DNA from: Eutreptiella sp. 'Long Island Sound 2002'
Taxonomy: Eukaryota; Euglenozoa; Euglenophyceae; Eutreptiales; Eutreptiaceae
NCBI GenBank assembly: GCA_964036045.1
Contig: OZ038384.1
Location: 27,571,771-27,635,770, forward strand
Direction: 5' to 3'
Length of the DNA: 64,000 nt
In this document: piece by piece, positions 10,476-20,781 of the stretch
How the letters are laid out: every line of letters begins with the position of its first letter
Numbering within the stretch: position 1 is the stretch's first letter
Notes under the pieces: generated by a model
Told to the model about the DNA's origin: nothing
Seen by the model: the letters and a program-made list of their open reading frames with translations, nothing else
Database searches by the model: none
Program-made: the position numbers and the translations under genes

Positions 10476-13400
10476 CAGGCATGATCTCCAAATTCCTGAT
10501 CGACCATTACTTGATGTAGGGTCGCTTGTCTCCTCTCCCCTGGATCCGGCAGCGGATCCTTCTGTTGTAGTGGACGAGGTTGGTCTACAGTCCAAGCACA
10601 GGGCTCGTCAGTTTGTCACAAAGCTGTGGGTCTCTGATTGCAAGGGAAATTTCCACCTCGCCACTTGTTTGTGTGACAATGGATCAGAGGTAAATCTCCA
10701 ATCCAATTCCTTCTTACCCGACGACTGCGTGTTTGAATCGCCTCATCCTGTTACCCTCGAGGGAGTTTCTGGACATTCTCTCGCAGGTGGGCAACGCGGT
10801 TGTTATATATCAACCCATTTGGTCGCTCAAGACCTTTGGGAAGAGCAAAATGTGGAAGAAGTTGTCCTTAAGGATGATTACTTCTATCGTGCTGACATAA
10901 AGTATGACCTTTATTTGGGCCATCCTTGGCTTCGCAAGAACAGGGTAGCGCCCGTAGGTCATCGTCGTTGTTTTTTGCTGGAGTCAGGTCCCTTGGAGCG
11001 TCCTGAATTTCGTTTTTTGCACGCAGGGTTTAAAAGTGCAGAAGAATTTTTGAAGCAAAAAGTGACACCAAAATTTGGTGAAGATGTCACCATTGCAGAG
11101 GTGAATGGGGGTGCCGATTACTCCCAGGAGTTAGAATGTCTTCGTAGGGACTCCCAGCCACGACGCCCTTCGCGCTGGCACTCTTCATCCTACAGAGTTG
11201 TCGACAAATGGCGCGATGCAATTTGTGAATACTTCCATGAACATCATTCCTTTTGGCCCCAGTATGATGCCTTTGCTAACCGTATGAACAAGCGCTTTGA
11301 CAAGCACTTCAGCGACGCTTGGACCCACAAATGGGACAAGAAGTTGTGGATTAATCCTCCGTTTCACTTAATCCAGCAGGTCATCCATAAAATCAAGCAA
11401 GATAAAACCCAGGCAATTTTAGTTGTGCCCTTGTGGGACGACAAGCCTTGGTTTCAGGAATTACAAGACATTTGTGTTGATTACATCGAACTTCCCAGGA
11501 AGATTAAGCTGTATGCCAGGGACGACACAGGTCCCTTGCCACAGCGGTCCTGGAGTTCGCTTGCATTCCTGGTGGATGGAAAGCTTTCTGACTCTAATTC
11601 TGCTGATTCTAGTACAGATTCCTGTGTTGGGTCTGAATCTGAGGTTGAGCGTGGTACTGATGATGAATCTATTTCTTCTGATTTTTGTCCGTCAGATACC
11701 CAAGGTGATTCAACGTCCAATGGATCCGCCTCGTCTCCCTCTTCCCCAATACGGTCGACATCGAAAAGAATCTTCAGTGCACGGGCGAGGAAAAATCTCC
11801 AATCGCGCCGCAAATTCAGAGTTTTTTATGAAAAACCCCCTGTGGAAGCTTTCATGGATCCTTTCGAGGAGCTGGATCACGAGGAAAATCTCTGGGATTT
11901 CGACACAAGACCCACCTATCTTCAAGAGGCAGTTGATACGGACCTGTTTAGGGACATCCGTAAGAAGATTCTTCCTGCCAAAGCCGAAGAAGTCGCCAAA
12001 GTTTTTTCGACAGTAATTCCTGGCGATCAGGTGGACACTGAATCGTGTTCCAAGTCAAGAGAAAAGATTTTTGAGGAACGGAAGGACACAACCCTTTCAG
12101 GGAAGTTGATCAAAGACCCCCCTGTCCGTGGACAGTTCGGTGAAGCCTTCATCGAGCTTCGTGAAGGGTACAAGGCAAAAAAACAGCGCCCTTATGAAAA
12201 TCATGGACATAAACATGAGATCCTCAGAAAAATCATCGAGAGAAATCTCAGGGAATTTGGTTGGCTTGAGGGTTGTATGACCAGCGAATGGTGTTGTTCA
12301 CCCTTCACAGTCCCGAAGCCACCGCCTGCAGACCAGAACACCATTGATGGTTGGCGAATGGTGGTTGATTTTCGCAATCTCAACGCCGAAACAAAGGCGG
12401 ATTCACACCCCCTGCCCCTCATTGAGGAGGAAATTGCCAAGAGGGCAAGAGGTCGTTTGTTCTCTGTGCTGGATCTCCGTCACGGCTTTCACCAAATGCC
12501 GTTGAGGAAGGACAGCAGACCTCTCACCTGTATGTGCACGCCATGTGGCCCAGTCCAATGGACCGTCATGCCCATGGGGCTGAAGAACGCCCCCTCATTT
12601 TTTCAAAGAATGATGGAGGATGTGCTGTTCAGCACCCATTCCTGAGCTTCGTGCCTTCGTGAGTGTGTACATAGATGACATAATCATCGCGACGGAAGGG
12701 GAGGGACTGACCGAAGCCGGGCTGGTGGCCCTACATGAGAAGCAGCTGAACCAAGTTTTGGACATTCTTGACGCCAATCAGCTGATTTGTGGGCCAAAGA
12801 AGGGAAAATTGTTTTTAAAATCAGTCCAATTTTGTGGTTCTCTCCTAGAGAATGGCACTCGACGACCCAGTCCAGGGAAGCTCGTCGCTATTCAGAAGTG
12901 GAAGCGCCCTGAGACGATCACGGAGTTGAGAGGATTCCTGGGTTGTTGCAATTTTTACCACACTTTTGTGCCTAATTATGCCAAATTTGCTGCCCCCCTC
13001 ACTGAATTATTGAAGGTAGGGAGAGATGCGGGCAAGGCAGGTTCAAAGGTTCGTGTCAAGTGGACTGACGAGTGCGAGGAGGCCTTCCATCACTTGAAGG
13101 CAGCCCTCTGTGAAGTCGCCACGTTGCATGTGCCCCAATTTGACAGACCCTTCTACATTAGAACCGACGCATCTAGGTACGCGATCGGAGCTGTCCTTGA
13201 ACAGGTTGATGAAGCCACCGGCGATCATTACCCTCTTGCATTTTGGTCTCGGAAGCTAGCCCCACGCCAAATGCAATGGTCGCCGCGTGAGCAAGAAACG
13301 TATGCCATAATTTGCGCTCTAAAAAAGTACCAATCGTGGGTTGGCACCAATCGAGTCGAGGTCCTGACGGATCATCGATCTCTGGAGTATTGGGCCACCG

Positions 13401-15625
13401 AACACATTGATACTGTCGCGAGCCCAGCTGGTCGACGGGCCAGATGGCACGAATTTCTCAGTCTGTTTGACCTCCATGTGTCGTATTTGCCTGGAAAACA
13501 CAACACGGTAGCGGATGCTCTGAGCCGATGGGCTTACCCCGCCTCAGAGGGGCTGCAAAGTACCAACATCCATGGTACGGAGCAGGACCGCCATGTCATC
13601 ATCGAATGGGATCAGGAAGAAAAGAAACTCATTCGACGTGCATGCATGCAGTGCGCTGTTAAACAGCACGCATTGCCGTGTCACGACATCACGGCCATCA
13701 CAGATCCGGCGCATGCTCACGAGATCTGCACCAAAACACTGAAAGTCGTGGAAAAAGTCACCAATCCCTCCTCAGGGAGTGTGAAACGGTTTGATTATAC
13801 CCGACAAGTAAGTCGATTTCGGTTGATCGAGGGAATTAAGCGACGAGATCCGGCCAAAACTCCACCCCTGCCTAAGGATTCCCTGATCATCCGTGACTGG
13901 ACGTCCGATTACCTGCAGGATCCCATGTTTAAAGAGGTCTTTGGAAATCTCAAATCCAAAGATGCTCACAGGGATGGGATTTTTGCAGAGTACTCGTTGG
14001 ATGGGGGGAAGCTGTGGATGGAGGGTAAATTGTGTGTGCCAGACGCCCTAGCCCCCCGAGTGTTAAACTGGTGGCACAAATGGGAGTCCCCCCACGCACA
14101 TGGCCGTCGACTGTGGTCGATGATTAAGCATAGGTTGTTTGGATCGAGGCTCTACACTCATTGCATGAAAGTAGCTGCCGGATGTGCCCAATGTGCTGTC
14201 TCGACGCCTCCCAGCGCGAAGAAGCACGGCCATCTGAGGCCTCATCCTATTCCGGAGCGCCTCTTTAACAGAGTCACCAGTGATTTCTTCTATCTCGGTG
14301 AGCTCGATGACGAAGAGTGCCATTGGACTAACAAAAAAGTCAATGGTGTGCTCCTTATTCAGTGCCGTCATTCCGGCTACATTCAAGTGTTGCCTTGCAA
14401 CATTGAGTCGATGACTGGCAAGGCTGCCGCCAAATGGTGCGCGCAGACCTGGATGGGAGGCTGGGACGTCCCATCCGAGGTGGTCACGGACTCAGGCAAA
14501 GAGTACACCTCCGAATGGTGGAGAGAATTGTGTGCTCGCCTTGGAATCCACCACCTCAGGTGTGAAATCCACTCGCATCGAGCGCTGCCTGGCGAAAGAG
14601 CCGGCCGCTCTGTTATAAATATGCTTCGTAAGGAGCTCGCGAGTGAGAAGGATTTCCACTGGCTTGAAGTTCTCTTCGCATTGCTTCGCCGTTACCACAA
14701 CACGCCTTTGTATCATGGCCTTTCTCCAAATGAAATTGTCTTTGGACGAAAGAAGTGTTGGTGGAACATGCCGTTGAATAATCCTCGCCCCTGTAAGGAT
14801 GCTTCGCTGTTTTTGGACGAAGTCCAACGAGCAGATAAATCTGTGTCGAAATCAATCGAGAAGCATCAAGCTGACTGGCTTTGGGTTCAAAATCAAGGTC
14901 GAAAAAACCCCCACAATTTTGAAGTCGATGATCGAGTTTGGCTTCGAAAATCCGAAACCACCCTGGACGGAGATGACAAGCTTCTTCCCTTGTGGGAGGG
15001 GCCATTCGCTGTTACAGCGCGTCTTGGTGAGAACAGGTGGAGGATTCGTGTGGATGTCAGCAGGGAAATTGACGTTTCGGGTGATCGCCTCAAGAGAGAG
15101 ATCCCCTCCCCCAAGGATCGAGTTAAACCCCTTTTTTGGACTGCAAAACACTTGTCCGATCGGGTAATCGAAGGGGGAAAGTACGAACTCAAGAGGATTG
15201 TTGAAGCAAGACGTGACGCCAAGGGCGAATGGGAATTTCTGTGTGAGTGGAGGGGCTTTGATTCCAGTCACAACAACTGGGAACCAGCCCAATCTTTTGT
15301 CCATGGATACACCAAGGGGTTCATCGACTTCCTGAAGAAGCACCCCGAAATTGGCGTACTCCTGACAGATTGTTTGTCGAAACCAGACAGGCAAGTGGAG
15401 AGCGACGGAAAACGACCTGTGGTGAATGGAGATCCAGCCTTTTACGGCCCTCAGCAGCCACATTCCAGGGCTGATCCGTCGATCCCCCCTCCTGCGGTCA
15501 GGCCAGCCCAGGAGCCAAATGAGGACCAAGCTTCGAGTTCGGCCGCTGATTTGCAGCGCCCAAGCCGTACGAGGGCCAGGCCAGACAGGTTGGTGGTCAC
15601 ATGTATTCGTGCTTGGCCGAATTAA
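10441..15625 (+). pseudogene. pol: pol of element B (protease-NPPF module-RT-RNase H-integrase-chromodomain), frameshifted
   Basis: Open in frame with gag from 10441; the first possible internal start is near 10570. Domains in order: a protease-like segment with CDNG near residue 36 counted from 10570 (Asn where DTG or DSG is usual); the module with DAFANR, NPPF at 11353-11364 and VVPLW; an acidic Ser-rich linker; RT with VVDF and YIDD at 12668-12679; RNase H; integrase with GCAQC zinc ligands and D, D, E near 14282, 14489 and 14594; and a chromodomain about 15177-15310. One extra T in the TT at 12639-12640, compared with copy A, shifts the frame and gives TGA at 12643-12645. The second frame then runs to TAA at 15623-15625. 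Copy A is intact at that base, so A and B are broken at different places. Confidence 0.93.
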
Positions 15626-17259
15626 GGAAGCCATCCTACCACATTCTGCTCAATCCACTGTTCATTCTTTCTGTTTATGTCATGATGTGGAGAACTGCGA
15701 ATGTTTGATAATTTGACGTCAATCAACTTTTCTTTGGTCTCCGTTCGGCAGACAAGGCGTAGATACGCTGACGGAGTGTGCTGCCGTGTTCAGAAAAAAC
15801 CAAACTCAGGCTTAATTCAGGCAGATTCGGGGTAATCTTGTCTCTGTTGGTCTGTGCATCTTTGGAATTTGGCTACTCGTGCAGATGGAAGCAAATGTAC
15901 ATAATCAAAACACCGGCCGGTGACATTCACCCCTACAGGCACCCCCTGTAGTACTGGCTGCACAAGATGCGACGCCAGGAACTCAGATCTCACCTTCATT
16001 TGCTGTGATGCTGACGCCAAAGTCCAGATTCAGATCCAGGATCCTCAAATTTACCTTGAATTTCTCAGGTTTGTTCATCATTCTGCCACTGTTGTACGAA
16101 ACCCAGACGTCAATTGTTCAGACAATCTTCAGATAAGAGCTCTAGGGACTTCTAACAGCAACCTCTGAAGTCCGTAAGCTTCGTTGTATTTTTGGCACAC
16201 GCCAATGTGAGCTCAATCCGACCTGAAACTGTCGAAAATGGTGAATCCAAGTGTCTTGTGGGACTTCATCGAAAGATTGGCCTTGTCCAAGTCGATTGAC
16301 ACCGCCGCCACTGTATATTCGGTGTCTCTCAGTTATATACTGTCAGTAAAGCGCCTTCAGTGAACCTTCGGCGCGTTACATGCCAAGGATCCAGGGTCAG
16401 CATGTCCCATCATGATGCATCATCACATGATCCACTTTTTGATGGAATCTGTTGGATGCTCGCGAACCAACGTGCCGGAAAGCACAATTGAGCTGAATAA
16501 ACGACAATATATATTAACTTTAGTCTAAACGAAAGTGTTAGCAGTTTCAGTTCCAGACATTCCGCTTCATTTCACCTTCATCTTAGGGAATGTGCTGACA
16601 TTAGGACAATTTAGATTGATTTACTTGTCATCTCCTCTCATTCCTTGAAGATCTGTTTAGATCTAAGTGAACAGAAGAACATCTCTACCTTCGGTGGTTC
16701 ACTTAGGGTCAGTAGACTACATGTGTATTTGTTTTACCGCACTGTGATTGCTAAATCCCCTTCATCTCTGCCCAAATTCATTCTCATTTTGCTGAATCTT
16801 GTGATTATCCGCCAGATGCGCCAAATCTGAGACACATGCTGTACTTTTCAGAACGACAAAAGCGGGATAACACGATGTAGAGTTCAGCGAGGACACCGTA
16901 GCGTGCCCGCGACAGCGAAACTGTGCCAGAGCGCTGAGATGTCACTCCAATTCTTGATCCCCCCACTCAATCCATCAATAATTTACCTCATTCTCAACCA
17001 ATGCATGGTTTGGTATCGATTCTCGATACGTTTACATGCTTTTTAGCCCTTGACCTAATGTTTTACTGCACGGAGGACTGTTCGTCACTTCTCATTCTGT
17101 CTCATTTCAGGTTCATTCAGCCTGATTCAGTGCCAATTCAGCCCAAATCAGGTCAGATCAAGCAGATTTCGCCTCATCGAGGCTACATTTCTATGTTTTT
17201 CTGGGACTTACCCGCACTACGTTCTTCGTTGACGTAGCGACACACCCCAGTGTGTTTTT
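15626..17259 (+). other. Long 3' untranslated region of element B
   Basis: Nearly identical to A 4076-5709, with no coding potential I can support. It holds the same perfect 10-bp inverted repeat (16663-16672 with 16697-16706). Confidence 0.7.
16663..16706 (+). promoter_or_regulatory. Conserved stem-loop in the B 3' untranslated region
   Basis: CTAAGTGAAC and its exact complement GTTCACTTAG flank a 24-base loop. The A copy is at 5113-5156. The first arm overlaps an AGATCT/AGATCT pair, which offers an alternative fold. Confidence 0.5.
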
Positions 17260-17269
17260 GGAGGGGGAG
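17260..17269 (+). promoter_or_regulatory. Polypurine tract of element B
   Basis: GGAGGGGGAG lies directly before the 3' LTR. Confidence 0.9.
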
Positions 17270-17801
17270 TGTAAGTGCGGCTAGCCCCATCTGCTCAGAC
17301 TTTCAGACATTCTGCCCAGATTGGCTACATTTTGGTCATTTTCTTTGCTTCGGCGGAATTGCCGCCTCGCAGCTCAGTCACAGGATATTTCCTATATATT
17401 TCTGATATGCCGGATTTGATTCCGCGGTCCATTTCCTGTAAATCCGCCGCGTTCCGCTATTTTAGCTGGAATCGCCATTTGCCGCTGACGCGCGCTCGCG
17501 GGCCAGATCGGCCAGACAATTTTACATAAATGGATTATTTAAATTCTTTCAGACAGTTTTGGACACTCAGATGTATTTAGAATAATTCCCCTCAATTTTC
17601 TTCATAGACTGGGATTTTCTGCCGGACCACAATCAGCATGGACCTTGCTTCTGTTGTCGCTGCTCTCGCCTCCGTTGGTGTCCGAGTGTCCGGTTCTACA
17701 CCCAATAACAACATCCAGGGAGACTCCTCGCGTGCCTGCCCCACTGGTCTTGCCGGCCCCGAGCCCTCCGGCACCCACAACGACCCAGGGCAGCACTTTC
17801 A
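17270..17801 (+). repeat. 3' LTR of element B (532 bp)
   Basis: TGTAAG...CTTTCA. It differs from the 5' LTR at about two positions (for example CAGACTTT for CAGATTTT). The gag N-terminus from 17638 is repeated here but runs into flank. Confidence 0.96.
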
Positions 17802-17806
17802 ACCCG
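17802..17806. repeat. Target site duplication of B, right copy
   Basis: ACCCG follows the terminal CTTTCA of the 3' LTR and matches 7032-7036. Confidence 0.95.
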
Positions 17807-17984
17807 CTGCCATGCTTGGGTGTTATCGAGCCCCCCCAGGGTTTGCTCTAAGGAGGGGGGTGAAGCGGTACCCAGAACCCCATGGCCAGGTTACGGCATA
17901 CAACCGGTCTCCGGTCCACTAACCCCATGTACGGCGTGTTCCGTGCCGTGAAGCCCCGCATCGGCAACCGATGCACCGCCAGCG
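17807..17984. other. Flank of B, nothing recognised
   Basis: Continuation of the pre-insertion sequence left of 7032, with no gene recognised. Confidence 0.5.
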
Positions 17985-19060
17985 GAGATTTGTGTATCAG
18001 AATATCAGGAATCAACAGGGTTTTATTTTCATATTGTTTCCGTCAATTTTAACGCTTCCGCTCTGATATTCACTATTTTGACTGCTGGCGGTTGGATCGC
18101 GACTTTACCGTAACCGCCAGTTTAACTGTTTATAATGGAAATTTTAACGCTATCCGTCACGAAGGCTCCAAAGCCTTCAGGAACTGCATGGACGCTTCCG
18201 CAATTTTCACATCTTACACTCGCAACCTTAATCCGAATTTTTCAGGATGTCGAAATCGGATTTTCGACTTCGACATCCCCGCACTTGATTTGACCTCTTT
18301 CGAGTGGACCTACGTGCTTCCCTATGCACGAATCAACTTCCCTTTTATCTTGCCCTCCATTTGACTCAGAGATATGGGCAAAACAAAGTTGATTCGTGAG
18401 GCCACTTGTAAGGGTCATATCTCGTGCCGCTTGCGAGTATTGACGATAAGGAAACGTGGGATGTATTCACAATACTCCCGACGTAATTTAGGAAGCATCA
18501 TATGCCTTGCGTTTCCACACGTGCGCGCTAGTGTAATGGATCATGGTCAAGAGGGTAGAGTTTGCGTTATAACTCTTTGGCCATGACATTGCGTGCGTTA
18601 AGATAACTTTCGAGTGTAGCGCGCAAGTGTTGGTGTTGCATAGGAAGTCTCCTTGAGTTCCTATGAGCGATTGACACAAAGTTATGCCCTTGGAGGGGCA
18701 CGACATATCGTGGTGGGAGCTACATTTTTGGGCAATATGTGGTATGTGCCATGTGTTGTGTTGCGTGCCCATTTGGCGGGTCCATTACTCCAAGCCAAGC
18801 CCGCCAATGGACCTCATATTGTGCAAGCCCCTTCTCCATACTATCTACGATCAATTGCAAGCCTAACCTTCGTGGAGGGAAGCTTGTGTGGCGATCCCGA
18901 AGCGATGCGTTGGGAGCAAGGTGTGTGTCTTGCAATTTTCCATACTTTCATGTGCCCACTTGGGAAGTAGCGCTCGTAACCTTTCAAGGCGCCCCAAGTG
19001 GAGCACATATGTGGGATCGAAGGTCATTGGTGTCAAGTCATTGTGTGTAGAAGGATTAAG
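17985..19060 (+). repeat. Repeat R, + copy (degraded, unclassified)
   Basis: Colinear but diverged from the reverse complement of about 31640-32116 plus 34530-35130. Landmarks: TATCAGAATATCAGGAATCAAC at about 17995 (and at about 35100 reversed), a weak 90-codon open frame at 18092-18364 similar to the 139-codon frame on the other strand at 35018-34599, GTCAAGAGGGTAGA near 18547, and GTGTTGGTGTTGCATA near 18629. At 18581-18585 it shows CCATG with no insertion, which is the empty version of the H target. The remnant peptide (F-E-W-[TS]-Y and R-I-N motifs) resembles nothing I can name. Confidence 0.75.
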
Positions 19061-20781
19061 TGATTGCACGATCCAAGCCGAAGATATTATAATATAATTA
19101 TGCACCTTTCAAGGCACTTTTGTGTGTGCTTGTGCCAATTTTGCCATTTTTGGCCCGTCATGATGTCAAGTGGCGCCCGTGTATCTCAACGTTGCGCTCG
19201 ATCGACATCATGACCCAAGTATGATATGAGGGTACATACTTCGGTGCCCAACATATCTTGGACCCGGCGAGTAACTCCTCTTAGGCTTGGCATACCGTGG
19301 CCGCCATGTTGGCGATTTGGGACTATCCCAAATCATGGGCTCACTTGGCGACCCTGCCATTCCCAATATCGGAGGAGTTGGGCGACGCCCAAAAGATATG
19401 TTGGACCAATATGACTTGATACCAATCCTATGGCACACCCCAGTCCAAGTCGGGCATGTACCTCATTTGTCCCAACCATGAGTGTGCGCATTTTTGGCCA
19501 TTTTGAGCAATTTTCCACTTTTGCTGCCCGCCGTGCACTATGTTCTAACCCTCGTGCACGCCGGACGCATGGACCAATGGACCATATATGACATGGGTGT
19601 TATGGGTAATGGTCCCCATGGTCCACATACCACGTGGGCGAAGCGGAGCCACCTTCGTTAAGGCGCTAGCCCAAAGTGAGTATGGGCAATTTTGCAATTT
19701 TGACATTTGTGGACCCAATTGGGATCGTCGCCACGCCAAGTGGCATGGAGATCTTTGAGAGCCAAGGGCATGGGAGTCTTCATTGAACTCCCGGTGGATC
19801 GCGTATGGAATGGCGAATCCGATCTCCAAGCCAGCGTGGAGATATACTATTGGGAGCAAACCGGATTTTGGCTCATTTCAAGCAGCCAAAATGACCCAAT
19901 TTTGGGACCCCAATTTCCCCCTTCCGTGTGGTCAATTGGCGGCCCCATTCCTCTAAGCCCATAGGGAGCCCAGACCTAAATTCAAGTTGTACACTCAGAT
20001 ATAAGGTCCTAGGTCCTGCCTCCTACCCTGTGAGCCATTGGCCTTACCTTAGCCGGGCGAGCCACGCGTGGGAACGACGCCAATTGTGGTGATTTTGGCA
20101 TCATGACCCCACATGACTCACCCTTGTTGCCCTGATGCCGGGACCTCAGAGGGAACCAGGTTGGGTGAGGGCTCCAGGGGGTTCGCACTCGAAGGGCATA
20201 GGGTCAGTTGCCTCGTCCCTACCTCTGGCGGGTCCGGACGAGGGGTCAATTATGGGGATTTTTGAGTTAATTTCAGTTTGGGCTGAAACAGCCCATTTTC
20301 AGCTACCAACTCCTGGGTGATAATGGCGGGGCCATATCTCTCGCTCAGTGCGGAGTTGGGACCTGCCGTTAAGGGAGCATGGGGAGCCACTGTCGGTTGG
20401 CCTTGGAGCCCATTGGTTCCCAGGAACTTGCCTGTGGCTGTGCGGGACACCTTTCCCATTGGCAGGGTTTCAGGGTCCGGACTGAGCAGGGCATGGGTTG
20501 TGTTGGAGCCCCCGCCCCTACCAGCCACTGAGAGGGTCGGACCTGGGATTGGGATATGAGTTGGGACTGAGTGTCTATTGTCCCTTGATGCCCTTACCCC
20601 AGTCCAGTCTTAACCCCATGTGTACATATCCTGATGTGTTGCTGTACATACTTTCGTTCCCTCTTTGCAGAGTGGCAAGGATTCTGAAACGCTTTGTCAC
20701 ATGACACAGGCGTATTGATGCCCTTGTGAGCGTAGTGCCTTGCCTGCCTGCTCACCTGTGCGTGTCACCGCAGCGTCCCGT
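19061..20781. other. Non-coding stretch, nothing recognised
   Basis: About 1.7 kb with no supportable gene. Word use (many CATATG, TTTTGGC, CCCAATT) resembles R and it may be an extension of that repeat, but I could not align it to the other copy. Confidence 0.4.

Larger units (their letters stand above)
7037..17801 (+). mobile_element. Element B: complete Ty3/gypsy chromovirus-like LTR retrotransposon (10,765 bp)
   Basis: It has two 532-bp LTRs differing at about two positions, a primer binding site, gag, pol, a 3' untranslated region and a polypurine tract. It is bounded by ACCCG at 7032-7036 and 17802-17806. The near-identical LTRs mean insertion was recent. It is structurally complete, but pol carries a 1-base insertion at 12639-12640, so this copy is not autonomous as it stands. 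Confidence 0.97.
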
